A stretch of DNA of 35,644 nt, from NCBI RefSeq assembly GCF_900659635.1, contig NZ_CAACVB010000063.1, forward strand, positions 1-35,644. The letters are read 5' to 3'. Below the pieces are notes generated by a model that made no database searches, had not been told where the DNA came from, and saw only the letters and a list, made by a program, of their open reading frames with translations. Numbering within the stretch: the stretch's first letter is position 1; every line of letters starts with the position of its first letter. The translations under genes and the position numbers were made by a program. This document shows positions 16,064 to 23,504 of the stretch, piece by piece. This stretch comes from Actinomadura roseirufa. Its GTDB lineage: Bacteria > Actinomycetota > Actinomycetes > Streptosporangiales > Streptosporangiaceae.

Positions 16064-16328
16064 GCCGCTATTCGCTCCGCGGCGTCCCGCCACGGCTCGG
16101 CGGTTCCGGGCTTGACGAACACTTCGCGCTTCTCGCCACGCGGTGTCCGGCAGCGCCACCAGCCGTCACCGAGGTCGACGAGGGTGCCGCGGATGTCGCG
16201 CGTCAGCGGGTCGACGAGGAAGAAGACGCCGCCGGCGTCCTCGACGCCGAACCGCTGGATCGGTGAAGCGGACGCGGGGAATCTGCCGCCTTACCCGTCC
16301 CCCCACGCCCACGCTCGAACTCACTCAC
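16060..16328 (-). pseudogene. Family B small protein, module 3, frameshifted
   Basis: From GTG 16328 the frame begins as in B1 (SEFERGRGGTGKAA) but leaves the family sequence after that and stops early. The rest of the family protein (FFLVDPLTRDIRGTLVDLGD, then GWWRCRTPRGEKREVFV and PWRDAAERIAA) is in another frame down to 16060, with a TAA just before it. Compared with module 1, one base is missing around 16278-16285 (CGGGGAATCT against CGGAGGGCTCT). No start codon is available for the second frame until near its end. The gene is therefore broken unless the base loss is a sequencing error. Confidence 0.7.
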
Positions 16329-16653
16329 CGGCGCCGCTCCCGGACGTCACCGCACGAAGCGTCGTCGCGACCGCCAGGGCCGCGTCGACGATGTGGTTCG
16401 CCTCGGCGATCGGCTCGCCCCAACTCGTCCAAAACCACAAGCGCCCGCCGTCGTCCCGGCGCGGCCTGCACGTGATCGTGTCCGCGAGGCGCGGGACGTC
16501 GTCACAGCAGCCCGGCTCTTTCGGGTTGATCACGATCAGCTTGCGCCGCTGAAGCGTCGTCTCCAGCCCGTGGGCGTGAAGCCTCGACATCAGCGCCCCG
16601 AGCCGCGCGTAAGCGTCCGGATGCTCGGGCTCGGGGCGGTCGTCTGTCTCCAT
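16321..16653 (-). CDS. Family A small protein, module 3
   Basis: This 110-residue protein is almost identical to A1 in its C-terminal half; about 110 bases around the 3' end are identical in DNA (9346-9460 against 16324-16438). Features: HPDAYARLGALMSRLHAHGL, GCCDDVPRLAD, GGRLWFWTSWGEP. The ATG at 16653 has AGGAGA upstream. It is the first gene of the module-3 operon, 34 bases from the palindrome. Function is unknown. Confidence 0.7.
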   Translation of the reverse strand: METDDRPEPEHPDAYARLGALMSRLHAHGLETTLQRRKLIVINPKEPGCCDDVPRLADTITCRPRRDDGGRLWFWTSWGEPIAEANHIVDAALAVATTLRAVTSGSGAGE

Positions 16654-16686
16654 GGGCGTCTCCTGCTATGTACGGTGGCTTTCCGG

Positions 16687-16699
16687 TCACTGCAAGTGA
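16687..16699. promoter_or_regulatory. Palindromic operator candidate, module 3
   Basis: TCAC-N5-GTGA (centre TGCAA), again in GGTCAC...GTGAA context, lies between A3 and XRE3. Confidence 0.6.
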
Positions 16700-16795
16700 A
16701 CTGGTGGCAGGGGGCGCAGGTCAGCGTGATAATCGCGGAATCAGGCGGAGGCGAGCCCACGCCTTCGCGGAAATCCGGCCGAGGTGCATCGCAAC

Positions 16796-17980
16796 ATGTC
16801 CGCCGAAAACCCACGAGATGGCGCACGGTTGCGCGCCGAGCGCAAGAAGCGGGGCCTGGTCGTCGCCGACCTCGCCGCACTGTTCCGCGAGGTCGCCCCC
16901 GCCCGCGTCGCCGCCCAGTTGCCCACGCGCAAGAACATCGAACGGACCATCCGCGGCCACGAGTCCGGCGAGCACTCCGTGGGACCCCGCTACCGGCTCC
17001 TGTACGCCGCCGCACTGGAGATCCCCGAGGACGAACTGTTCGGCGATCAGGCATCGTTACCGGGTTCGCCGTGGCGTGATGACACCCTCGACGGCGCGTT
17101 CACACCCGATGACGAACAACGGCTCGTGGCGGCATCGCGGCGGCCGGCGCGCACTGACCTGGCCGTCGTCACGTCGCTGGCCGCGGTGCTGGCTGCTCAA
17201 CGGCGCCTCGAAGACATCATCGGGTCCGACGCGCTTCTCGCTCCGGTACGAGAGCAACTCGCCACCGTCGAAGAACTCGTCCGGGGGGCACGCGGCTCGA
17301 TCCGCCCCAAGGTGATGGACGTCGCCGCACAGTGGGCCCAGTTCGCCGCGTGGCTCAATGCTTCCAGCCGCCGCCTGGACGAGGCCGAACACCTCTATGA
17401 CAGGGCGATCGTCTGGGCCACCGAAGCAGACGCACCAGACATGACCGCCACCGCGTGGAGCATGAAAGGGCATGCCGCCTGGTTGCGGGGAGCGGTGGGT
17501 CCCATGATCGGCCTGTCCCAGGTCGCGGCCGGGGAAGGCCGGGCGAGCGCCGGTGTCCGGGCGCTGGCGGCACAGCAGGAAGCGCGAGGCCACGCCATCA
17601 GCGGAAACGCGGACCGGACAGAACGCGGGCTGGATCTCGCTCACGTGCTGACAACGGAGGCCGCCGAGCGGCCGGACCAAGAACCGCCGTGGATCTACTT
17701 TTTCAACCCCGAGCTGCTGACCATGCAGCGGGCCCGCGCCTACCTCTACCTCGCCGACCGCACGGAGACCGCCGTGACACTGCTGAAAGCCGGGCTCGCC
17801 GGGATGCCCGCCGAGACGCGGCGCTCGGAATGGTGCGCCTACTATCTCGGCGACCTGGCGCGGGCCTATCGGACGCTGCACGAAGACACCGAAGCAGACC
17901 GCATCCTCGACGAGGTCGAGACGATCGCGGGACAGACCGACTCAAGTCCCCTCCGGCACCTGGTAGCCGGGCTGCGCTGA
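16796..17980 (+). CDS. XRE-TPR transcriptional regulator, module 3
   Basis: The 394-residue protein has an N-terminal helix-turn-helix (residues ~5-80; GARLRAERKKRGLVVADLAAL and TIRGHESGEHSVGPRYRLLYAAAL) ending with EDELFGDQ. A TPR-like helical region to the end includes LDEAEHLYDRAIVWATEADA and LAYLYLADRTETAVTLL-type repeats. ATG 16796 is preferred over the upstream ATG/GTG because GAGGTGCATCGC lies in front of it, the same context as in module 1. Its sequence differs greatly from XRE1, XRE2 and XRE4. No GNAT follows; a 15-bp repeat shared with the end of module 1 comes 13 bases after the stop. Confidence 0.82.
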   Translation: MSAENPRDGARLRAERKKRGLVVADLAALFREVAPARVAAQLPTRKNIERTIRGHESGEHSVGPRYRLLYAAALEIPEDELFGDQASLPGSPWRDDTLDGAFTPDDEQRLVAASRRPARTDLAVVTSLAAVLAAQRRLEDIIGSDALLAPVREQLATVEELVRGARGSIRPKVMDVAAQWAQFAAWLNASSRRLDEAEHLYDRAIVWATEADAPDMTATAWSMKGHAAWLRGAVGPMIGLSQVAAGEGRASAGVRALAAQQEARGHAISGNADRTERGLDLAHVLTTEAAERPDQEPPWIYFFNPELLTMQRARAYLYLADRTETAVTLLKAGLAGMPAETRRSEWCAYYLGDLARAYRTLHEDTEADRILDEVETIAGQTDSSPLRHLVAGLR

Positions 17981-17993
17981 AGCGCAACGTACC

Positions 17994-18008
17994 GGGCCCA
18001 GTCTCGTT
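17994..18008 (+). repeat. 15-bp direct repeat at module end, copy 2
   Basis: GGGCCCAGTCTCGTT is identical to 11629-11643. Confidence 0.4.
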
Positions 18009-18111
18009 CACGTGCTCCTCCACCTGACTTGAGTGGGTCCAAGCCCCAGACGGCCGAGAGCTCCGTGTGGGAGATCAAGGACGCTTGCGAGCAACTGCGG
18101 GAGGTCACTGG

Positions 18112-18378
18112 ATGAGCGACATGGAGAGGGTGCTCAACACCGGTGGGCACAAGGACGCGACGTTCCATCTCGCCGGGACAAAGGTGATCGTCCTGACCGA
18201 CGACGATGGGCAGACCTGGCTGTGCCGCCGCGACGATGGCGTGGGCGAGTCCGCGACGCGCATGAACCGTGTCGCGGCACTGGAGGAGTTCGCGGCCGCG
18301 CTCGCCGAGGTTCTCGCGACGGGAGACGTGACACCGCGCCATCACGCCCGGGACGCATGCGGCCAACACCGCGGATAG
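18112..18378 (+). CDS. Small hypothetical protein
   Basis: This 88-residue protein starts MSDMERVLNTGGHKDATFHL and contains a short beta segment (TKVIVLTDDDGQTWLCRRDD) and an Ala/Glu-rich helix (LEEFAAALAEVLATGD). I do not recognise a family. ATG 18112 overlaps the stop of a short upstream frame (ATGA) that encodes SSVWEIKDACEQLREVTG and may be the end of a lost gene. It stands after module 3 and before the decayed TPR regulator. Confidence 0.5.
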   Translation: MSDMERVLNTGGHKDATFHLAGTKVIVLTDDDGQTWLCRRDDGVGESATRMNRVAALEEFAAALAEVLATGDVTPRHHARDACGQHRG

Positions 18379-18414
18379 ACCTGCTTCACGCCGTCGCGCA
18401 GAACGGCCCGGCGC

Positions 18415-18550
18415 GGCGTTTTCGGGCTGGCCGCACCGTCCATCGGCGGTCTCGTCGCTGCGTGGAAGGACTGGAACAGCGAGCAGATCTCTGGAGCCGG
18501 CTGGCCCACCCATGAGCGAACTGGTCCGGTTCCGCACGCCGTGAGCGGCG
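18415..18550 (+). pseudogene. Remnant of the central part of an XRE-TPR regulator
   Basis: One frame reads GVFGLAAPSIGGLVAAWKDW, the kind of linker that joins helix-turn-helix and TPR parts in actinobacterial XRE regulators. The next part of such a protein continues in a different frame from 18567. No helix-turn-helix is left upstream. I read this as the decayed N-terminal portion of the following gene. Confidence 0.4.
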
Positions 18551-18566
18551 TGGCGAGGCGTCGGCG

Positions 18567-19049
18567 ATGCTGGCCGCGATTCTGCAGCAGGCCGCGCACG
18601 GGCACGCCCGCGACCGTGCCGAGGCGACATGCCACGTCGCCATTGACGAGGCGCTCACGTTCGCCGCGGCGGACGAGTCCGCGGACGCGAGTGCCGGTCA
18701 CGGGTCGTTCTGCACACCAGCCTATCTGGAGATGCAGCGTGGGCGGTGTTGGTCGCAGCTCGGCCGCCCGGAACGGGCGATCCCAGCATTCGCGATTGCG
18801 CTTGAGGGGCTGCCCTCCTCCTATCAGCGGGACCGCGGTCTCGCTCATGCAGCACTCGCCGAGGCCTACCTTGCGGACGACCAGCCCGAGCGGGCCGCGC
18901 TCGCCGCGGGCGACGCCCTGGTGATCGCGCAGGACGTCGGCTCGGCGAGAATCTGCGGCATGGTCTCCACCGTCGTCGCCGGCTTGCACGCGCATGCCCA
19001 TCTGCCCCCCGTCGCCGGGCTGCTCGCGCAAATCGCTGAGGACGCGTGA
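18567..19049 (+). CDS. C-terminal TPR half of a regulator (truncated)
   Basis: The 160-residue product is helical, with TPR-like repeats (AYLEMQRGRCWSQLGRPERA, then GLAHAALAEAYLADDQPERA) and a terminal segment like those of XRE-TPR proteins. It has no DNA-binding domain; upstream sequence (18415-18550) holds a frameshifted remnant of the missing part. The stop TGA overlaps the ATG of the RibD-like gene by one base (TGATG), so it still couples translation of the deaminase. The ATG at 18567 is the first in the frame, but it need not be a functional start. Confidence 0.5.
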   Translation: MLAAILQQAAHGHARDRAEATCHVAIDEALTFAAADESADASAGHGSFCTPAYLEMQRGRCWSQLGRPERAIPAFAIALEGLPSSYQRDRGLAHAALAEAYLADDQPERAALAAGDALVIAQDVGSARICGMVSTVVAGLHAHAHLPPVAGLLAQIAEDA

Positions 19050-19942
19050 TGCCCACGCCGAGTGAAGCTGCCGCGATGCGGCGTGCGATCGCGCTGTCAG
19101 CGTTCGGGCTCGGCCGGACCAGCCCGAACCCGCCGGTCGGGTGCGTCGTCCTGGACGCCGCCGGTGCCGTGGCCGGCGAGGGTTACCACCTGCGGAAAGG
19201 GGACGCGCACGCCGAGGTCAACGCGCTCGCTGCCGCCGGTGACCGCGCCCGGGACGGTACCGCCGTGGTGACGCTCGAACCCTGCAACCACACCGGCCGC
19301 ACCCCACCGTGCCGTCAGGCCCTGCTCGACGCCGGGGTAGCCCGGGTGCTGATCGCGGTGATGGACCCGACCTCACGCGGGGACGGAGGCGCCTCCGTCC
19401 TGCGTGCCGCCGGAGTCGAAGTCGAAATCGGCGTATTCGAGGGCGAGGCCCTCACAGTGCTCGGCACGTGGCTGGCCGCGACGCTGGCGGGTCGTCCGGT
19501 CGTGGCGTGGGCGTACGAGCTGCACGGCGCGACCCTCCGGGCGCTGCCCGGCGAGTTGCTCGCGGCCGAAACGCTACGGCTGCGCGCTGACGCGATCTTG
19601 TTCGAGGACGGTCGGGTCACCGAGGCCGTACCGGACTCGCACGGACCCGGCATCCTCCGCCTGCGAGACGTCGACCCTATGGAACCGGCTGCCGCACTCA
19701 ACGTGCTTTACAGCGGCGGCGTCCGCTCGCTATTGCTGTCGGGTGGCGTCGGCCTCGGCGAGTCGTTCGCCGCTGCGGGGCTGGTCAACCGGATCGTCGC
19801 CCACGTCAGCGCAGCGGGCCCGTCGTCGCCGGGGTATGCGGCCCTGCCGTTCCCCGTGCTGCCGCCCGGGTTCCAGGTGACCGCTACGCGCCGCGAGGCG
19901 GCCGCGGTCCGGCTGGAAGCCGAGCCGGACAAGATCGTCTGA
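19049..19942 (+). CDS. RibD-like deaminase with degenerate reductase domain
   Basis: The 297-residue protein has an N-terminal cytidine-deaminase-like zinc domain with HAEV (His54, Glu56) and PCNHTGRTPPC (Cys79, Cys88), the RibD pattern. The second half follows the RibD reductase fold loosely (ETLRLRADAILFEDG, GGVRSLLLSGGVGLGESFAA, GLVNRIVAHV). The segment that normally carries the NADPH-binding Ser/Trp/Ile-Thr-Gly motif is shortened. RibD proteins are usually about 360 residues. It may deaminate a pterin/pyrimidine-type substrate for a specialised purpose rather than riboflavin synthesis, since no other rib gene is nearby. Coupled to the TPR gene upstream. Confidence 0.75.
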   Translation: MPTPSEAAAMRRAIALSAFGLGRTSPNPPVGCVVLDAAGAVAGEGYHLRKGDAHAEVNALAAAGDRARDGTAVVTLEPCNHTGRTPPCRQALLDAGVARVLIAVMDPTSRGDGGASVLRAAGVEVEIGVFEGEALTVLGTWLAATLAGRPVVAWAYELHGATLRALPGELLAAETLRLRADAILFEDGRVTEAVPDSHGPGILRLRDVDPMEPAAALNVLYSGGVRSLLLSGGVGLGESFAAAGLVNRIVAHVSAAGPSSPGYAALPFPVLPPGFQVTATRREAAAVRLEAEPDKIV

Positions 19943-19968
19943 GAGCGCGCCCTACTGATCGTTTCAGA

Positions 19969-20724
19969 ATGAGATCGGTGTGTCGGCCGGTAATTGATGA
20001 TCTTCGCAGCCAAGGGTGTGCCGTGGTCACGGGTGTCATCTCCGCTGTCTCCCGGTGTGGCCACCTATACGTGTTGGATCTCGGGGCCTCACAATCTCGA
20101 CAAGTACCGTTGGACGACCCGCGCATCTCGGATCTGCTGACGCTGGGCCGGCGAATCTGGGCCGGGCAGCCGTCCATGGAGTTGCCGCACGTTGCCGTTG
20201 CGGCGTGCACCGTCACCGGTGACATCGCCCGCGTCAGCCGCGACGAGCTTGAAGGCGACAGGGACCGGGCGGCGCTCGGCCGGGAGCTCGGCAACCTGAC
20301 TCTTTCTGGCGTGCGCTGGGCATCGGACTTGGGTTTCGATCCGGCCGAATGTGTGGCAGCCGCGGCGGAGGCACAGCGTCGATACGTCGAGTCGCGGGCG
20401 TCCGAGAGGCGGGACATGGGCACGAGTCCACCGGCTGCCGGCGACTCCGCCGGAACATCGGAGCGGTGCGGCCGGACGTCGAGCGCGTCCGCCCCCGCCC
20501 CGGCCTGGTTCCGCCAACGCGGGCGGCGGCGCTCACAGAGCGGGCAATCTGAGGGTCCGGCCGATGGTCTCGGCCGCCTGCTCTGCCGTCGCGCCGACCT
20601 GCTCGTCGTGGTCGGGTTCGCCGTACCAAACCGTACGCCTCTACAAGCGGCCACCACAGCACGTACCGGGGCCTGGCACCTCGGCGGATCAGGTACACCC
20701 CCACCACCCGGGCGAGTGGCATGA
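19969..20724 (+). CDS. Hypothetical protein, possibly MazG-like in part
   Basis: The frame gives 251 residues. Up to about residue 150 it has good coding character: a beta part (CAVVTGVISAVSRCGHLYVL), then helices ending ALGRELGNLTLSGVRWASDLGFDPAECV. That last segment resembles the second helix pair of MazG-type nucleotide pyrophosphohydrolases, but the acidic metal-binding residues are not all there. From about 20500 the frame becomes Gly/Pro/Arg-rich and overlaps the opposite-strand remnant of a family C gene, so the original stop may have been lost. The start (ATG 19969 or GTG 19978) has no good ribosome binding site. It follows the deaminase by 26 bases. Confidence 0.45.
   Translation: MRSVCRPVIDDLRSQGCAVVTGVISAVSRCGHLYVLDLGASQSRQVPLDDPRISDLLTLGRRIWAGQPSMELPHVAVAACTVTGDIARVSRDELEGDRDRAALGRELGNLTLSGVRWASDLGFDPAECVAAAAEAQRRYVESRASERRDMGTSPPAAGDSAGTSERCGRTSSASAPAPAWFRQRGRRRSQSGQSEGPADGLGRLLCRRADLLVVVGFAVPNRTPLQAATTARTGAWHLGGSGTPPPPGRVA
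20533..20722 (-). pseudogene. Fourth family C copy, frameshifted
   Basis: Reading from 20722 on the minus strand gives VYLIRRGARPRYVLW and VEAYG, matching YLLRRGEGTLYVLW and AEYAW in C3. Skipping one base in the AAA at 20628-20630 then continues as WYGEPDHDEQVG and AEQAAETIGRTL up to a stop at 20533-20535. This parallels WYGPDGRG and AAEAIGEEL of family C. The N-terminal ~25 residues of the family are not recognisable. A single-base insertion explains the break. Confidence 0.65.
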
Positions 20725-21133
20725 ACGCCGAGGACGGGGAGCTCGCTCAGTCCCCGCTTGCGGGAGCCTGGCGTTGTGGGGCGGGCCCAGCTCGTCTCTA
20801 TCCGGCGAGGACGATGTGTTCGGCGGCTCCGTGTTCCCACCGGCGGTGCACGTCGCCCAGCGAGCGAGCCTGTCGTCACACGCCTGGGTGGCCAAGCGGG
20901 CGGCGGCGTCTTGGCGGGCTTGGATAGGCCCGTCGCCGCCGGTCACGGCGGGATCGCACGCCCCGGGGCTCGATGAGCCGGGCCCGCGGGAATCAGGAGG
21001 CCGACCCGGTCGGTGCGGGGGGCGTGCCGCGATCGCAGTGATCGTCGAAGGACGGGGCTGTGGAGGGGGCGTTGTCGGCGGCTGCCGAGCGCGCGGCCGG
21101 CTGGGTGCTGCCTGCGCTCGGCCGCCGCGCTCG
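20725..21133. other. Decayed stretch without a supportable gene
   Basis: Several frames are open on both strands because of GC content. On the minus strand, parts such as QARQDAAARLATQACDDRLARW look like former coding sequence, but no frame continues with a start and a sensible product. The layout (family C remnant on the left, secreted-protein gene and XRE gene on the right) suggests a worn-out fourth module. Confidence 0.4.
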
Positions 21134-21493
21134 TCAGCTGGGAACCTTGACGCTCGCCCCGAACTCGAAGGTGCGGGTCTGGGTGGGGATGACCCGGCCG
21201 ATGACGGCACCGGCGCAGTCGGGCTGGCCGTAGATGGTGACGATGGTGTTGGTGTTGTTGATGACGATCAAGGGACGGATGGTGCCGTTGTAGCACCCCT
21301 GGCGTGGATTGGTGTAGGTCGTAGGGACGATGGTGAGGGTCCCGAGGGCGGCAAAGGCCGGGACGGCGTTCCGGTGGGCGGGGTTCACTGGGGCGGCGTG
21401 CCCTGGAGCGGCCAGAGCGGTGACCGGGGCCAGACCGAGACTGAGCGGCGCGGCTACGGCCGAGACGATGAGACGTGCCCATGATCTATGCAT
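21134..21493 (-). CDS. Small secreted protein
   Basis: The 119-residue protein starts with a Sec signal peptide: a basic start (MHRSWAR), a hydrophobic core and a probable cleavage after ALA near residue 29. The mature part is rich in Thr/Val/Ile (LGTLTIVPTTYTNPRQGCYN) with two cysteines that may form a disulfide (GCYN and PDCAG). It looks like a small beta-sandwich or crystallin-like exported protein. The ATG at 21493 has AGGAGA upstream. Divergent from XRE4, with a perfect 14-bp palindrome in front. I do not recognise a named family. Confidence 0.65.
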   Translation of the reverse strand: MHRSWARLIVSAVAAPLSLGLAPVTALAAPGHAAPVNPAHRNAVPAFAALGTLTIVPTTYTNPRQGCYNGTIRPLIVINNTNTIVTIYGQPDCAGAVIGRVIPTQTRTFEFGASVKVPS

Positions 21494-21526
21494 CTGTTCT
21501 CCTGTTGCTCGTCAGGGAGTGGGACG

Positions 21527-21540
21527 GGCCCACGTGGGCC
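21527..21540. promoter_or_regulatory. Perfect 14-bp palindrome upstream of the secreted protein
   Basis: GGCCCACGTGGGCC is centred about 40 bases before the start codon at 21493. It may be an operator site. Confidence 0.35.
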
Positions 21541-21829
21541 GATCTTCGTTGATCACGAGGTCTGCTCTCGCGAATCGGAGATTGCGGCGACTTCAGAGAT
21601 ATCACCGCGAGTGCCGATACAGATACTTACCGTGAGGAGGTGTTTCGGTCGCAGGCTTTCGAGACGCCGCCGACGCCCTGGGGCCATCGAGCAGGAAAAG
21701 CGAAGCCGGGACTCAGGCAGACCCCTGCCGATGACAGTGAATTCAGGTCACGCGGCGCCCGGACGGGGAGAATGAGCGTAGCCAGGGAATCACATTCCGC
21801 AACTTTCCCCCAGAAATGGACCGATGCCC

Positions 21830-23197
21830 ATGAACCCCCCAGAACAACCCAAATGGGCCACTCGCCTTGAATTCGAACGCAAAAGCCGCGGTTGGGGCAA
21901 GTGGGAGACCGCGCGGCGCCTTCTGAAGGCCAAGGGGAACACCGCACCGACCACTTTGCAGGTCAAGACCACGGCCCGCATGGTGGTCCACCATGAACGC
22001 GGCAATTTCTATCCGGCCGCCTACGGCACCCTCTATGCCATCATCTACGAGACGACCCGAGAGGACCTGTTCGGCGACGAGTCGGACGATCAACCGTACA
22101 AGGCATCGGGCCGCCCTATCAACGGCATGCCCGGCGGTACCGTGGATCGGAATCCAACTCCCGAAAAAGAGGCCGGCGACTACTGTGGGGATCTCCTCCA
22201 GGACGCTCTTGCCTTAGCCGCAGGCGCCACTGTCGCGCCCGCCCTCGCTGACCTTCCTCAAAGAGGGCGGGACGAAGAAGTTCGCCCACTCGGCGCGAGC
22301 GTCTCCCGAGCGATGATCGATGACTGGGAGAACGCCTATGACGTCCACGCCGCCAGTTATCGATACGACCCTCCCATCGTCGTCCTGGCCGCCCTCGCGG
22401 CGGACTGGACCGAGATCGCGCCCCACCTCCGCCGGGCACGGCCGGACGCGGCGGGCCGCGATCTCGCGCATGCGGCCGCCCGGCACGCCTTCTTGATCGC
22501 TGGTGGGCTCACAGAGCTCGGGGAGCGTCGTCACTCGCGACGATGGTGGGCCACGTCCCGGCGGCTCGCGGACGAATCACGAGATCGAGATCTCGCGTCA
22601 CAGGCCCGCAGCTGGGAGGTGACCACGCGGCTTTCCGACGACCGCGAAGATCCCCAGGGCCTCGTTCCGCTCGCTCAGGAAGGGCGGCGCCTCGCGGGAA
22701 CCCGCCCGACGTTCTCTCTGATCTATGCGGTGGCCGTCGAAGCCGAGATGTACGCGGCGGCCGGAGACCTTCGACGCGCCTTGACCACGATCCATGAGGT
22801 CGAAGCACTCTTCGAAAGGCTTCCGGCAGCAGGCCGGCATTGGGGCGAGGATCGCTTGCGGTACGTCCAGAGTCAGATCTACTCCTGGCTGGGCGATATG
22901 AAGCGCGCCGGCGAGGCTCAGGACGCCGCCCACGCCTGCTTCCGGCCAGGTGATTTCAAGACGGTTCAACTCAACCTGCATAGGCCCATTCTCCACGCGC
23001 GAACCGATCCGGAAGAGGCGCTCGGCCAAGCGCTCGCCATCATCGACGCGCTTCCACAGGAACGGCGCATCGCGCGAGTTCAGTCGAATGCCCGGCGCGT
23101 CCTCACCGTGCTCCCAGAAAAGGCGCGGGTACTTCCGGCGGCCCGGGAGCTGCGCGCCCTGACCACGAGCCAAAGCCGTAGTACCGCATTTCTCTGA
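21830..23197 (+). CDS. XRE-TPR transcriptional regulator, fourth copy
   Basis: The 455-residue protein has an N-terminal helix-turn-helix (residues ~8-80; RLEFERKSRGWGKWETARRL and VVHHERGNFYPAAYGTLYAI), ending EDLFGDE. A TPR-like helical region follows (about 165-455), with RRHSRRWWATSRRLADESRD resembling the same place in XRE2 (RRHARNWWKTARHAADASKD). It is thus closest to XRE2. Two ATGs six bases apart (21824, 21830) are possible; neither has a clear ribosome binding site. The gene ends at a strong terminator. The gap on its left holds a GTGA-N7-TCAC arrangement (21739-21753), not the module palindrome. Confidence 0.8.
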   Translation: MNPPEQPKWATRLEFERKSRGWGKWETARRLLKAKGNTAPTTLQVKTTARMVVHHERGNFYPAAYGTLYAIIYETTREDLFGDESDDQPYKASGRPINGMPGGTVDRNPTPEKEAGDYCGDLLQDALALAAGATVAPALADLPQRGRDEEVRPLGASVSRAMIDDWENAYDVHAASYRYDPPIVVLAALAADWTEIAPHLRRARPDAAGRDLAHAAARHAFLIAGGLTELGERRHSRRWWATSRRLADESRDRDLASQARSWEVTTRLSDDREDPQGLVPLAQEGRRLAGTRPTFSLIYAVAVEAEMYAAAGDLRRALTTIHEVEALFERLPAAGRHWGEDRLRYVQSQIYSWLGDMKRAGEAQDAAHACFRPGDFKTVQLNLHRPILHARTDPEEALGQALAIIDALPQERRIARVQSNARRVLTVLPEKARVLPAARELRALTTSQSRSTAFL

Positions 23198-23199
23198 CC

Positions 23200-23239
23200 G
23201 CACCGGAGCCCCGTCGATCACTCGACGGGGCTCCGGTGC
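23200..23239 (+). terminator. Terminator after XRE4
   Basis: An 18-bp perfect stem (23200-23217 with 23222-23239) with a 4-base loop begins 2 bases after the stop codon. Confidence 0.9.
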
Positions 23240-23276
23240 GCTTGGGCCCTGTCCGGCGCGTCGAACAGTGGGCCCG

Positions 23277-23459
23277 GTGGTCACAGCCGAGCACGTTCCA
23301 TTTCACACGGGCGATGCGCGCCGGGCGGGCCGGGTTTCGTTCACCCGAACGCGAGACGGACGCGACTTCTGCCCAGAGTGTCATCCCGATGAACTTCCAT
23401 GCCCATTGCCAAGGACGACACGTTCGTCCCATGCGAGCGCTGCCACCCTGAGGTCCTGA
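23277..23459 (+). CDS. Possible small CxxC protein
   Basis: A frame of about 60 residues from GTG 23277 (also GTG 23268) reads EHVPFHTGDARRAGRVSFTR and then RDFCPECHPDELP. A second frame starting at ATG 23399 reads DDTFVPCERCHPEVL. Both contain CxxCHPxxL, which suggests small metal-binding proteins or two halves of one gene joined by a frameshift. The start lacks a convincing ribosome binding site. Low confidence. Confidence 0.3.
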   Translation: MVTAEHVPFHTGDARRAGRVSFTRTRDGRDFCPECHPDELPCPLPRTTRSSHASAATLRS

Positions 23460-23504
23460 TCAACAGGAACTTTGACATGACATCAACCCGCTCGGCGTCA
23501 AGGG

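Noticed and set aside
8353..18010. Insertion sequence or transposon carrying the modules
   Set aside because: No transposase, resolvase or integrase frame and no terminal inverted repeats were found. The direct repeats that exist involve the glnA tail and the 96-bp block.
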